Shown: positions 10,801-25,800 of the stretch, in pieces
Position numbering within the stretch: the first letter of the stretch is position 1
Layout: the number at the start of each line of letters is the position of its first letter
Source of the DNA: Monocercomonoides exilis
Taxonomy: Eukaryota > Preaxostyla > Oxymonadida > Polymastigidae
Assembly (NCBI GenBank): GCA_001643675.2
Contig: LSRY02000054.1
Coordinates: 62,001-126,000, forward strand
Length of the DNA stretch: 64,000 bases
Direction of reading: 5' to 3'
The notes under the pieces: model-generated
Told to the model about the DNA's origin: nothing
Seen by the model: the letters and a program-made list of their open reading frames with translations, nothing else
Database searches by the model: none
Translations under genes and position numbers: made by a program

Positions 10801-13800
10801 TGAATGAGAATGTTGCTGTTTAGCTGACTTTAGAGAAGAAGAAGTTGGAGAAGAGGAAGGAGAAGTGCTTGTATCAAATGATGAATCCGATAAATGAAGA
10901 GACTGCTGCGAATGAACAATAACAGAGGAAGGAGTTGAGCTGGCTGAGGGATAAGAAGAGTCAGATGTTGACAGAACAGTCACAGCAGAGGCATCTGAAT
11001 GGGAAAGGGCGGCTGCAGAAAACTGTCTCGATGCAGATGAGAGGAAAGGAGTCTCCAAAGAGATGGCAGCAGTATTTGAGGGAGAATGAGAGGGAGAAGG
11101 CAAAGAAGGTGGGAGTGGAGCATGTTGAGATGTGTCTTGTGCCCCATTCACATCAAAGTTCTGAGAGAGAGTGGAAGAATCAACTGTGCTGAGGGTGGAG
11201 GAGGAGCTGGTGGAGAGAGTAGATGCATTTGTTACAAGAGAGCCAAAGTTGGATGAGTTGAATGGAGGAAATGCATTCACATTCTGTTTGTTTGTGGGAG
11301 AAAAGCAGATTGTCTGTCTGCGAACAAGGGGAGGAGAAGCAACAGGAGAGGATTGCTTGAGAGATGAGGATAAATTGAATGGAGAATGAGAATGGAAAGA
11401 TGGAATGGATGCAACAGGAGATGAATATGTTGAGTTCAGATTTGAACCAAATGAAGATGAAAAAGAAGAGGAAGAAGAAAAAGAGGAAGAAGAGGATGAT
11501 GAGGAAGAAGAAGATGAGGAAGATGATGAAGCACCAAAGATGCGATGAGATTGCATGTTCTGGAAAGGATCGTTTGCAGGGAGAGAAGGCGGAGGAATCG
11601 GAATCTGCCCATTGTGAGTGCTCTTTCCATGCAGCATTGCTGGCAGCTCCAGCTGTTGAGGCAGCAACAATCCTGTCTTCCCCTTCTTTTTCTCTTCTTC
11701 GGCGTCTGAAAGCGAGCGAGGGCGCTGAGGAATAGACACAAATGGCATGTTTCGAGGCATCCCAAATGGCTGAAATGGATTCTGTGCGAAGCGTGTTCTG
11801 TTGCCAATGCTGAAACCAGAGACAATTCCGCTGCCTCCTCCAAAAATGGTTGTTTGTCTCTTTCTGTGGAAGGAGGAGGACATTGTTGACAAAGAAGGAG
11901 GAGTAATGGAAGATGAAGAGCATGAGGCAGAGGCAGAGGAGGAGGAAGAGGAAGAAGAAGATGATGATGCAGAAGATGTTGAAGATGAAAGAGGAGATTG
12001 GAAGAAAGGAGAGAAAGTTGAAGGTGATGCAGCGAGTGTGGAAGATGCAGCCATCAGTCCAAAAGGAGTTCCATTCTGTACGTCTCCTCTCATTTGTCCA
12101 ATGATCCTCTGTCTGAGTGTCCCTCCCATCTGCTCTTTTCTCGCCACAAATGGAATTCGAATGGTTCCAACTCTGTTTTTGTTGTCAAACAAAGAAATGT
12201 ATTTATAGTCCTTAAGCTCCTTCTGAATATCGCCAAATGATTTGTGTTTCTTCATTCCATCTCCAATCGGAGGAGAATTCAAGTCTTCTTCTTCTTCTTC
12301 TTCTTCTTCCTCTTCCTCTGTCTCCTCTTCTTCTGTATATTCTTCATCCTCTTCTTCATCTTCATCTTCGTATTCATCCTCTTCTTCATACTCTTCGTCT
12401 TCATCAATTTCTTTTGTTTCTTCTTCTTCCTCCTCCTCATCATCATCTTCACTTTCAACTTCATATTCATCGTCATCCTCTTCATTATCATCCTCGCTCA
12501 TCTCTTCTGACTCCTCACTAGATGTCTCGTAAGACTGCCATTCTGTCGACTCTTTGTCTGACTCTAATTCTGGACTGGGAACAATCAAGCTTTCTGTTGG
12601 ATGCATTTCATCATTTGCATCCATCTCTCCATCTTCATATGACTCTCTCTGTCCTTCCTTTCTGAATGGCGCTCCAATGATGATGTTCCCTCCTCCTTCT
12701 CTTCCTTCTTCATCTTCTCTTTCTCTTTCTCTTTCTCTCTCTTCTTCCTCTCCTTCATCCAACTCTCTCTGATTTGCAGGTCTCTGCTTTACTGATGCTA
12801 TAACTTCTGAGAATGGAGAGATCAGCTGCTGAGAAGACAGAACAAGAGGCGAATGGCAGATATAAGGAGAAGCTGGCTGCTGTCTCTCGTTGAGTGAGGA
12901 AGAAGGAGAATTGGTTGGTGTCTGTGAATGCGATCGTGATCGAGACGGTGTGTGAGATCTCGAACGAGATTTGGAGGCAGAATTCTTGCTGCTACACGAG
13001 GCACTTCTGCTGACTGAGCGAGAACGAGGTGTCAACGTCTTCTCTTCTAACATTCTGTTTGAATGAGTACGAGCCATATGAGTCACATGAGACACATCAT
13101 TCACTGATTCATTCATGCTATTTGATGAGATATCCAACACATTTCTCTTAACAGAAGGAGACGGACTTTTTGGAGATATGGATGTAGCAACAGGATAAAG
13201 TTCTTTTTTGCTTTCTTCTCCTTCTCTCTCTGTTGTTGCTTCTGTTTCTTCGCTTTCTGTGACCCACTCCCATTCCCACTCATCTTCATCTGTCACATCT
13301 CCATATTCATTCTGTACACTTCTCAAACTTTTGTCAGAAGACATTTTGAGAAGATGGCGCGAATCATCAGATGTTGGTGAGCATAAAGATGATGATGCTA
13401 ACAATGAAGGTGTTGATGTTGACGATGAAGAGGATGAGGAAGAAGCCAAACCAGATCTTTTGGATACAAACATATCTCTTGGCTTGATCAGTTCTGTTGA
13501 GCTGTTTGCTCTGCGCTGTCTGATACGAGATGGAAGCAGAGAGAGAGGTTTGAGTGGAGGAAGAGGAACAAATGGATCAGCAATTGTCAATGTTGTTGTT
13601 TTGAACTCATCTTTTGCATTCTGATCAGATGGACCATTTGCAGATTTGAAAGGATCTTTTGTTTCATTGTTGTCTGTTTTCAATGCAAAAAGAGAATTCT
13701 TGTCAGAAAGATGAGAATGCAAAGAAGAAGTTGACTGGCTTTTAGTTGGCTTCTTTTGATCTTTCAAATGCTGGCTTGATTCAACTTTTGGCTTTGGTAG

Positions 13801-16800
13801 GCTTGAAAGTCTCTTCAGTGAATGCCTTCCAACTGTAATAGGAACATCGCAAGAAGGAGAAGGAGACAAGGAAAGTCTGTTCTTTTTCCTCATTCCTTCT
13901 CTTCCCACACTCAATCCTCTTCTCAATGGCCCCACTGTGATTGCATCTCTCTTCTTCAGTGCACTTTTCTTTTTCCTTCCTTCCAACGATACTTCATCTG
14001 ATGCTGATGCTGCTGAAATATCAATTGCCTTCTTTTTCTTTTTTCTGATGAGCTTCTTCTTCTTCTTCTTCCTTTTGATTTCTGTTTTCTTTTCATTTGC
14101 TGCTTCAGAACCAGCAAGCTCATCCAGCTCTCCTGATGCCTTGTGCACAATCCCCAATCTTGAGTGTGGAGCATCATTCTTCTTCTTCTTCTTCAGAGGA
14201 GATGATCGTGCTGATGAAAGAGAGCTTAATGATGCTTGTGAAGCTGATCGATGGAATGTTCCAAAAAGTTCATTCCCAAAGTGTGTTAATGACTTTGTTT
14301 TTGAGTGATTCACCACATTTGTTGTTGGAGTGTATAATGCTTCTAAAGGCAACTGTTCATTTTTGAATGGATCAAAACCATCTTTTGATGATTGCGCAAA
14401 AGTGGAAGATGTTATCAGTTCTGTTGACAAATCTTTTCCATTCAATCGATCATTTTGGTGATGAGTCATCTCCCTCTTTGATTTCAATGAAGGAATGGCA
14501 AATGGATCAACCGAAGAAGGCGTATGGTATGCTGTCATCCTATCAACACCTTGTGGTTGTGTCTCATCTGTTAATTCTTTCTCTGGTTGAGTTATTTTGA
14601 ATACTCTATCTCCATAATTATCACCTGAGATGTTTTCAATTAATTTGTCCTTTGAAGAGGAATTCATTTTCAATTCATTGTTTTTATTAAGAGCAGAATA
14701 TATTCTATTATCATCCTTTTGTAAATCGCTCTCGTTTTCTGACAAGTCAGCCAAATACAAACAGCTGGATGATTGAGATCTCTTCATCCGTTTATTCTTT
14801 TGTGGTTCTTCTTCATTTTCTTGTTGAATAATATCTGAAGTTAAACATTTGTCATCCAATCCTTCTGTTTGTCGAATATCATCTTTGTTTGTTGACTGCT
14901 CCTTCCCTGTTTTTATTTCATCGTTCTTTTTCTTTGAGAATGAAGGAATAATCATTTTGTATTGAACTGCCTTCGATTTCGCTTTGTCCACCTCTGCCTG
15001 TCTTTCATCTTCTTCACTCAACGACCACGCTTTCCTTTGCATCTTCCCCCTTTTTGATGATCTTCTCATTACACTCCTTCTTCCTCTTCTTCCTCTTGTC
15101 TTCCTCTTTCTCGATGGTGCATCTTTGTTGATCGCTAATCTTCTGTTTCCTCTGAAGTTAACATCTGCTTGTGTCTTTCTCCTCCTCGTCCAATCAACAC
15201 TTCCATTCAATGAAATCATTCTCTGTGATTTCATCATCACTCCATTTACTCCTTCCTCTTCATTGCCTATTTCTCTATCTGCATCGTTAGTGTTTCTGAT
15301 ATCTAACAATCCTGTTCCTTCAAACTGCTCTTCCCAATAGCCCTCTCCATCACTCATTTCTTTCTGTTGATCCTTGCTGATCAATTCGAGTGTCTGCATG
15401 GCATAATGAGAAGATGACTGAGAAGAGAGAGAGGAATATCTTCTGTTTGTGTGTTCTTCCTCTTCTCCTTCTGCATCGCTTGACTCAGTTGGAATGAAGG
15501 GAGCCATTGGAGAGTGGAAGTGAGAGTGAGACAGATCTCTTTGTTTTGGTGAGAGGAAGACTGAGGAAGAGGGAAGCATATGCTGAGTGGGTATTGGAGT
15601 GAGGATGGAGATATTTGATGAATGAGGAGAAGATGACGAAGGAGAAGAATGAGAACGAAAACGAGAAGATGAAGGAGAAGATGCATGAGAAGGAGAGGCA
15701 GAAGATGAAGGAGATGGAAGAGACGAGTGAGTGTTTGTGTGCGTATGAGTATGAGTATGAGAAGGAGAGGAAGAAGGAGAAGGAGAACGGCTGGTGTTCA
15801 TATCCAAATGAGAAGAGTGGAGAAGAGGAGAAGGTTTGGGAACACAACCTTTACTTTCAGATGAGTTCAAAGAAGACTTCGAAGAAGAAGTGGCAAAACC
15901 AGAAGTTGCTCCATTGAATGAAGGAGAAGAAGGAAATGAAGAAAGAGAGGCAGAAGAAGATCTTTGAAGTCTGTTTGGAGAGCAGTTTGGATGAGAAAAG
16001 GCAGTGAGAGTGAACGCCCTGTGCGATTTGCCATCTACAGCCTGATTGATGAAAGGAGAAAGAGAAGGAGAATGAGTCAGCTGCTGGCTGGATGCAGCAA
16101 ATATGCTGGATGCGATGAAGTCCTTCAATGTTGGTGTGATAGAGGCAGAAGGAGTATCACTCTTCTGTGCAAGTATCTTCCCTTCCATCTCTTCTTTCCT
16201 CTTCTCCTCGTCTTCCTTCTGCTCTGTCTGCATTTGAGAGAGCAATGACTTACCAGAGAGACTTGTGTGTGAACGAGACAGAGTGTCTGTCTTTCTGCCT
16301 TCGAATGTGGCATTCGATGAATCAGAAACAGAACTCAGTCTTCGTGCTGTTTCTTGTGTTTGTGGCAGGTTCTGCTCATTTGACATACTCAGAGGAGGAG
16401 TTGGCGAAGATCTTAATGAAGACGAAGAAGACGAGGCAGAAGAAGTGGCTGAAGAGAAGGCAGTTGAGTTGGCATATGTGAGAGAAGGAGAGATTGAGCC
16501 AGAAGATGCCACTTCTCCATTGATGAATGAAACATTGCCTGTATGTTCAGCAAATATTGGTGGCTCTCCATCAGTAACACTTATGGCATGAAATGCATTG
16601 GCCATCGAATCAGATTCAGTCATCCGAAGAATGCCAAGTGAAGAAACAGAATGAGAAGATGAATTAGAAGAGGAATTGGATGAAGAGTTTGATGAAGAAT
16701 TGTTAGATGAATTAGGTCTTTGAGGAGCAATGAGAGGGCTGGAGAGAGGGCTGTGTGTGGGAGTGATAGGAGGAGAGAAATGGGCAGATGATTTAGAGAG

Positions 16801-19800
16801 AATAGAAGAAGGAGACACGCTGCTTCTGCCAAAGTGAGAGGTGTACGGAGGAGGAGAAGGGGAAGGGGAAGGAGTGTGCTGAGAGGAGGAGATGAGCATA
16901 GCGCCAGAACCAGAACCAGAGACAGAGCCTGAGACAGAACTGGAAGAGACAGAAGGAGAGGAGGTGTTCATGGCAGGATAGGGCAGTTCAGGCAGAGGGA
17001 TTGTGTCAACACTCTGAGAGATGATGTGAGGCGAGGGGGTGTGGAGAGAGGATGTGGAAGGAGGGCGCTGTGGATGAGAGATGGGAGAGTTCATCAGATG
17101 AGGAGAGATGCAGAGACGAGAAGGAGATTCAGACACACTCTCTTTTCTGTCTCTGATTCCGAACAGTCTGCTGAAGAGTCCTCTTTTTGGCTGATGTTTT
17201 GTTGATCCGCCGAGAGAAGTGCCGTCAGAGAGAGAAAGAGGAGGAGAAGGAGTGGGTACATGGAATGCAGGTGAGTGGATGTCTCTGGGTGTTGTTGGGG
17301 TGAGGGAGGAGGAAGGAGAAGAGAGACGAGATTCTCCCAATGAAGGAGTGGGTGAGTGAGAATGGGAGTGCAGATGAGAGTGAGAGTAGCATCTGCAGAT
17401 GGGAGGAGTGGAAGAGTTGAGGATGGAGGAGTCATTTCTGTTGGAGGCATAGAAAGAGGACAAGATGGCAGAGGAAGATGTGGATGAGGAGAGGGTGCTC
17501 TGGCCGTTGTATGCATAGTCTGATGGATGATAAGAGGCATTTTGAGTGTTTTGAGTATTGTGAGTATTTTGTGCATTTTGAGAGATGGAGAAGACAGAAG
17601 GAGGAGGAACAGGAGGAGTGGCATGATGATGATGATGATGATGAGAGAGAGAATGGCTACTCGATGAAGAAGGCTGAGGAGAAGGTGAAGGAGAAGAAGA
17701 TGAAGAGGAAGAAGGGGTTGTTGAAGCAGATGAAGATGATGAGATGTTCTGTTGATATTCATAATCTGGTGATATACGTTGACTATTTGAATGAATATCT
17801 TTCTCTTTTTGTTGATTCTTCAGTGAAGTTGATGGAGAAACAGATGAATTATCTGAAGAAGATGATTTTGTGAGAAGAGGAGAAGTTGTAATCGGTTGAT
17901 TCTGATGAGAATGATGAGAATGATGAGAAGAAGAAGAAGAAGAAGAATTCTTTGGAGGTGTTGTTGTGCGTGAAGGTGGAGGAGACTCACAAACAACCTT
18001 CTTTGGCGATACATCAGACGAAGATCTCTTCAACACTGGGGTGCTTGGATGATCATTATGACTCCCTTCTTTCCTCTCAAATTGCTCTTCTTTTCCCTTT
18101 TTGTTCTTCAATTTGAGATATTCTTTGACCTTTGGCGAGGCATAAGACTCAGAAATCATCAGAGGAGAGTCAACAGAACTGCTCTGTCCAGCTGGCTTCC
18201 TCAGAACAACAGAGTAAGAAGCATAGAATGAGTCTGCGTCCACTGACTGATTGGCAGCAGAGGCAGATGACTGAGAATGGAGAGAGGTTGGTTCTATTTG
18301 ATTGTCCTGTGAATGAGAATTAGAATGAGAGTGAGAGTGAGAGAGTGAATGAGAGTGGGTGAGAGAGAGAGAAAGAGAAAGAGCATCTTCTTTGTTGGCA
18401 ATGCTGGAAGGACGGATGAGTTTGGAATGAGAAGGAGATGAGGCGATAAGAGATGTGGTTGATGGAGTTGAGGGGAGATGAGAAGTTGAAACAGATGAAG
18501 ATGATGAGGAAGAGGAAGAGGAAGAAGAGGAAAAAGAAGAAGCAGAAGAAGAATTCACATTGATAGCAGACAGAGCAGGAATAGGGCCAAAAGCGTGTAC
18601 AGAGCGAGGGGTGTGGATGATGATGCCGTCGACAGAGGCAAGTGTGGGGGAAGGACAAGAGATGCTGGCAGGAGAGTGAGGAAGAGAGATGCCTAATTGA
18701 GTGCGAGAGGCTGGGCTGTCTGTTGATTGGACACGTTTTGTGTGGGAAGAGAAGTGAGGAGAGGATTCGTGTGAAGGAGATGGAGAAGAGAGGTTGGATG
18801 GAACAGAAGAAGAAGAAGATGATGAGGTTGAAGAAGAAGAAGAAGAAGAAGAACTTGAAGAATATAAAACATTTGTTGATGAAGACTCAACAGGAGAAGA
18901 GATGAAATTAGGAAATGCATCTGAAGACATCGCAGATTTGTCTGTGTTGCCTTTCAAACTTTCACTTGTCACTTTGATCATTGATTCATTTGATTGATCC
19001 AATTCTGTTGAAATAGCCTTTTCTTCTCTCTTCTCAACAGAAGAATTGTCAACTTCTGCTTCTTTTCCTGCATTTCCATCAGAATGACTGGGCATAAAAC
19101 TGTTCGTATTGCTTAAAGGAGACAAAGGCAAAAATGTGTCCTTTTGATTGTTTTCTCCCTTTTCAAACTGAACTTTTGGCAGTTTTTGGTTGATAAATCT
19201 ATCATTTTGTGGATGAGAAAGAGAAATATCTGAAGTTTGAGTGATATTCTGTTCAGTTTCTGTTTCTGTCAAATGAGATTCTTCTTCATTGCATCTTTGT
19301 TCATATGCTGAATACATCGAAGATTTGACACTTTCTTCTTCATCCGCATCAACATCATCTTCCTCATCTTCCTCTTCTTCTTCGTCTATTGCTTGTGGAG
19401 AGGCAGGAGGATAATGCTGTTGAGAAGGGAAAAGAGAAGAAGAAGAGCCATGAGAGAGGAAAGGAGAAAGAGATCCAGCAGAAGAAGATGATTGTGTTTC
19501 GGTAGAAGAGGAAGAAGAAGAGGAAGGAGAAGGAAAAGCAGGAGGAGGAGAAGGAGGAGAAGAAATTGTATTTTGAGAAGAATTAGAAGAATTAGAAGAG
19601 TCTGAAGAAGACGATGAAGAAGGAGAAGAAGTTGCAGAAGAAGGTATTATTGAAGAAGAAGAAGAAGACGACGACGAAGATGAAGATGAAGATGATGAAG
19701 TTGTAGTTGTAGAAGAAGGAGAAGGTTCCACCTCATTTGGAGTAGATTCATTCATTTGAGTGCCATCTGAGTGCAAAGAGAGGCAGATGTGAGTGTTGCA

Positions 19801-22800
19801 GGTAGATTCATCGGCTGTTGGGGATGTCATTTCCTGTTGAGAGGAAAGAGTGCTTGTGATGGCTGTGTGACGAGACACAACACCTGTTGAGTTGTTGGTG
19901 GTGCTGCACAATGACTGAGGAGAGGAAGAAGAAGAGGAGGAGGAGGAAGAGGAGGAGGAAGAGGAGGATGAAGAAGACATTGAAGAAGAAGAAGATGAAC
20001 TTGAAGATGTGGATATAGAGCCAGATGAGTTTGTGTTAGAAGAAGTTGTATTTGTAACAGAAGGAGAAGGCGAAGGCGAAGGGAAAAGAGGAGTGAATGA
20101 AGGAGAAAAAGCAGCAACAGGAGAAGCAATCAAAGAGACACCGCCAGTTCCAAAAGTGGGCAAAGAGGCAGGTATGACGATGGTTGAGGCAGGCCTGGCT
20201 GGTCTGTCAGACATCGACGTGTGCTGCAGAGGGAAAGAGGAAGGGGTCATGTTCTGTGTGAGCTGCTCACTTGACTCAGAGGCAGATGTCATGGTGGCAG
20301 TAACTGAAGGGCTGGTGCCAGAGAGAGAAGGAGAAGAGCGGGTGGGTGACTGGAAGAGAGGAGGAGAGAAGGAGCGGAGATTGTCACCGGCAAAGACAGA
20401 AGAAGTGCTTATTGTTGTGGCTGTTGCTGATGATGCTGTGGCTGATGTGGATGAAGATGTCACTTTCTGATCATTCGCATCATTCCTTTCATTTTGTATC
20501 AGACTCAATGAATATGGCCGAAATTCCTGTTTTGCTGGCTTCTGTTTGGAATGTTGCACAAAAGTGTCTGCAAACACAGAAGAACGATGAGTCTTTGGCT
20601 GAGAAAAGAGAGCAGATGAAGAAGGCATTGAAAACGACTCTTGTGCAGCAGAAGTGTCAGAAGAGGATGCATTTGACAAATTGGTTGTACTTTCAGAGAT
20701 AGGAGGGGCAAAAGAAGAGCAAGAGGCAGGAGTCTCAGAAGAAGGGATGGTCAAACTGGAGGAAGATGAAGTAATACCAGAGGAGGAAGAAGAATAAGAA
20801 GAAGAAGAAGAAGAAGATGATGATAATGACTGAAACACATTCATAAGATTAGTATTCTTTGGTTCAATTTGTATGAGTGATTGCCCAGGTGCCAGAGGTG
20901 ATTGTACCTCTCCCACAATAAACTCTCCTTTTGTTCTTCTTTTCTCTTCCTTCGCTTTCTTCTTCTTTCGATCTCTCTTCTTCTCCTTTCTTCTCTTTCT
21001 CTCTTTCTCTCTTTTCATTTCTTTCAATGCTTCATATTCGTCTTTCTCTTCTTCCCCTGCAAATCTTCTGTTGCTGAATATCATATCCACTCCTTCTGCT
21101 TCAATTCCTTTCAGATATTCCTTTCCTTTCCTTCTTCTGTCGTGTCTGTGTTTGTGAATGCGATGATGACTGTGGTGATGGCCATGCTTGCTTTTATGAT
21201 GCCTCTTTTCTTTTATCTTTTCTTTCCTTTGTGAATGAGAAACAGAACCAACTGAATTTTCTCTGAGCAAAACACCTTCTTCGTTGATCATTCCTTTCCA
21301 CAACTGATTCCAATTGGATATATCATCATCTTTTGCTCCATTTTGGTTATTTTGTTGAATGTTTTTGTTTTGTTGTTTAATGTTCCCCTCATCTTCATCT
21401 CCAACAAAGCCATCTTCACTCATTCTCCCTTCGTCATTCTCATCAGCTCCACCTGAAAGAGGAGGAGGAAGTGCAACTGATCCTTTGCTGCATGAGGACA
21501 ATGAATGATTGTCAGATGGTATAGACAGTGATGACATTGTGGGTGATGTTGCCCAAGAAGATGAAGCAGAAGAAGAAGAAGAAGAAGAAGAAGAAGAAGA
21601 AGAAGAAGAAGAAGAAGAAGAAGAAGAAGAAGAAGAAGAAGAAGAAGAAGAAGAAGAAGAAGAAGAAGAAGAGAAGGAGGAAGAGGAATAAGAAGAAGGA
21701 ATTGCAAGATGAAGATCTACTTTCTTTCCACTTTCTCCTTCTGAAGTGAAAGGCTCATCTTTGAGCATTGTATTACCCTCAGAATCTGTTGTTGTTTCAT
21801 CTTTGCTCTTTGTGGAAGATGCAATTGAACGCAATGTGGAAACAGCTGTTGCTGGTTGAGTGATATCATCATCTGTTCTGTCAAATGCTCCTTCCTCTTT
21901 CAGAATATCTCCATCTTTCCATATCTTCTCTGCATTCTTCGCATTCACATCATACACCCTCACAGTTGTTGCTATGATCTTCCTGGGACTTGCCTCAAAT
22001 TCATGATGAGAATGTCTAGAGTGATGCAGATGTGTGTGCTTGTGATGCTTATGCTCTTCTTTCTGGTCATCTTTGAGATCGTCTCTGTGTTTCGAGTGAC
22101 TTTTGCTTTTGTGACTGCTTTTGCTGTGATGATGATGATGATGGTTGTGATGATGCTGATGCTCTGATTTTCTATTATTCGCATCCTTTTGATGATCTTT
22201 CACAGACAAATATGGAGTAAGTCTATCAAATGCCATTTGTGTTGTATCAATTTGTCCATCTTTTGTTTCCATATCAACGTCTATTGGTTTTCCAACGTTA
22301 CTCTTTTCAACTTCACTGCCTTCAGTCCCATCTCTCTTTCCCATCTCTTCTGTTTCCACTCCTTCTTCACTGTTTGTATCCACAACTGGCAACAGCTCTT
22401 CTTGTGGAGGTGATCGTGAAGGCGATCTCATCTTCATTCTGCCTATTCTTTTGAGAGTGTTTGCTCTTCTCTCTTTCTTTGCCTCGTCTATCAGATTCTG
22501 CACAGGAGAGGCAAATCCAACAACAGTCATTGCTCTCTTAGAGCGTGTGAGTGTGTGCGGATGAGGAGGATAAGGACGCTTTGAAGAGTTCTGTGGTGTT
22601 GTTGTGCTGGGAGAACAAGCTTCATTTGACTGAGGAGAGGCAGTTTGATCTGATTGAGAGAAGGATAGAGGAGGAAAAGCAGATGGAGTGGTAATACCTG
22701 ATTCTGATGAGGAGGAGGTAGAAGAAGTGGAAGAAGAGGAGGGAGGTGAATCAATTGAAGAAGAAGAAGAAGAAGATGAAGAAGAAGTATTAGTTGAGGA

Positions 22801-25800
22801 GTCAAAATAAGGAGAAGATGAAGGAGAGCAGAATTGAGGAGACAGATCAATCATCTGTTGAGCAGATGTCTGTGTTTGTGAAGAGATGGGAGTGGAAAGA
22901 GCAGACTGAGCTATCTTCTGAGGAGGAACAGGAGCAGGTGAAGGAGTGGATATTGTGACAGTATATTGATGAGTAGGGGAAGGAGTGAATGGAGTCGGGG
23001 CAGTTGTTTGAGTGATGGAAAGAGAGCCCAAATAAGATGAATTGGCAGAAGAGACAGAACGAGGGGTGGAGAAGACAGATGTTGTGGTTGAGGGTGTGGC
23101 CAATGCAGACTCACACAAAAGAGAAGGATGAGTGGGAATGATTGAAGAGGAAGGAGAAGAAGAAGAAGAAGATGATGATGATGTTGAAGCAACATTAACA
23201 GTATTCGCCATCCTTTGTGAGTAAACTCTTCCAACAGGAGGAGAAGGAGAAGGAGAGACAGAGAATAAAGAGAGGGTGTCAGGCAGAGCAGGAGATACTC
23301 CCATTGGAGAGACAGTCTCAGATGAAGAGAGAGCAGTTGTTGTGGCTGTGGTGGCGAGTGAGGTTGAAGTGGCATTTGATGTGAGTGCTTCTGCATTGTC
23401 TGCAGCATATGAGGGAGAGGGAGAGGCAGAGGGAGAAGCAGAAGGAGAGGGGGAGGGAGAGGGAGATAGAGAGGAAGCAGAGGGAGAAGAAGAAGGTGAA
23501 AGAGAAGGAGAAGGAGAAGGAGATGAAGATGGAAGAGACGCATCAGAAGAAGAGGATGAGGTAGAAGTGGTGAATGTTGTCATAGTCATAGCCATAGCAT
23601 CATCAGAGTCATCGTTGTCTCCATTTGAAGATGACTCAGGGGGAGAAGGAGAAGGAGAAGGGAAGACAGAAGACAGAGGCATCATAACTGTTCTGCTGCG
23701 TGTGTGTCTGAAGGAGGCAGGGAGGGTCATTGTGATACGAGGATTGTTGAAGAATCTGTCTGCCCCATCGCCATTTCTTGTCTGAGGAGACTCCATTGAA
23801 GAAGAAGAGGAAGAGGAGGAGGATGAAGATGTTGATGATAGAATATTATTCAGTTGAGACAGAGCATCATTCCCATTCTGCATATTAGCCATTCCCATTC
23901 TGCTCTCCTTCACTTTCGCTGCAGTGTCTGTGCGTGTGCGTGTCAGAGGAGGTCTTACAATGTCATCACTCACTTCTCCCCAGGGTGTCTCAAATGCCAT
24001 CGTCTTCAGATCAGTCGGGTCAAACGAGGCAATTGAGATGGCATCCACATCACTCGATGAGACCGTTGAGAGAGAAGAGAGAGTGGGTGAGTGGCCTCGT
24101 GACTTGGAGGATTTTGTAGGTGAGGAATGTGATTGAGATTGAGACTGTGAATGGGAATGGGAATGGGATTGGGAATGGGAATGAGAATGAGAATGAGAGT
24201 GAGAATGTGATGAATGTTCATGTGATTTTGAGGAAGACGATGAAGATGTGTTTGTAGATGTGACAGAAGTTGAAACAGTTGATCTTGTTGCATTCAAATC
24301 AAATGAAGAAGATGATGAAGAGGAAGAAGAAGAAGACGCTTCAGAAGAGAAGCTATATGCTTGTGTGTCAGCTGTTCTGAATGAAGAGTTGGATGAAGTC
24401 GAAGCATAAGGGAATGTGGTTGTGTGAGTGAGAGAACGAATATCCAGTGCATGTTCAGCGTGTTGTGTTCTGCTTCTCTTGAGTGAATGTTTGTGTGGAT
24501 GAGGAGTATTCAGAGGAGATGACAGCAATTTGGATGAGGCAGCCATGTTGAATGAGGATGTGACTGTGCTGTGTGTGGCAGAGGAGGAAGAAGAGGAAGG
24601 GGAAGAAGAAGCTGAAATGGAGGAAGCATTGAGTGAATTGTCTGATGAGTCATATTCTGATGATGATCCTTCGATTGATGAAGAAGAATAAGAAGATGAT
24701 GATGATGTGGATGATGACGAGGAAGAGGAGGAAGTATAAGAACCTCTGTCCTCATCAGTATCACACATATATTCATCACCATCATTTCTGTCATCATCAG
24801 AATCAGAAGAATCAGATGAAAAAGAGGAAGATGAAGAGGAAGAAGAAGAAACAGAATCTTCATCACTTGAAGAGTCAGCCATTTCTTTCTCACTCAAAGC
24901 AGATGTGGCAGAGCGAGTGATGGTGTGTGACTTGTCAGAAGGAGACAAATCAGATGAATAAGCATTTGATGACAGACCTTTTGAGTTGGTTGTTGTTGGA
25001 ATTGAGTCTGGAATGGATGGTGCATTGGATGCTGGCAAGGATGAAGAAGAAGAAGATGAAGAAGAAGGAGAGGAGGATAAAGCAGATGAATCAGAAGAGG
25101 AGGAGGAAGAGGAAGAATAAGAAGAAGAGGAAGTGATGCTTGAAAGTGTTGTGAGAGTAGCAGTAGAAGTGAACACAGCAGAACGGGTGGCATTTGAGTA
25201 GTTCAAAGAACCCTTCCTCATTTCCGGAGAGAGATGAAGCATGAATGAAGTGGCTGTGTTTGACAATGGAGTCTGACTGGGTGAAGAATCAAGAGAACAC
25301 AAAGTGGAATTGCCGACAATTGAGGAAGGTGTATGTCTCTCAGAATAAGATGAAGGAAACTCACTTTGATTGACTTGTTCTGTTGAGACAGTCATCAACT
25401 CATCACTCACATCACTCAGCAGCTTTCGCAGATAATCAAAGGACTTCTTGTTATCTTCTGCATTGCTGGAGTCTTGTTCGATTGTTCTTTTGCCTTTTTC
25501 CCCTTCAATTTCTGAGTTAACTCGTGACAGTTCTGTCTGACTTGACTCATTCAACTGATAAACAGCACTTTTGTGCTTGATTGGCTTGTCATTCCTGAAC
25601 ACTCTCTCTTTCTCGTGATGAAGCTCAAAATTTGTGTCTGAGGAAGAAGAAGCTATCTGCCCTGGATGCTCATATGAAGAATGCAACTCTTCCAATGAAG
25701 AATATTCTGAAATTGGCTGAATATTCATCTCATCATCATCATTGTCGTCATCATTTTCTATTTTCCACTTCTTTATCTTCATCGTCATCATCTTCTTCTT

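Noticed and set aside
17094-17762. 222-codon Leu/His-rich frame on -.
   Set aside because: Out-of-frame reading of the Ser/His-rich part of the kinase tail; no independent coding pattern.
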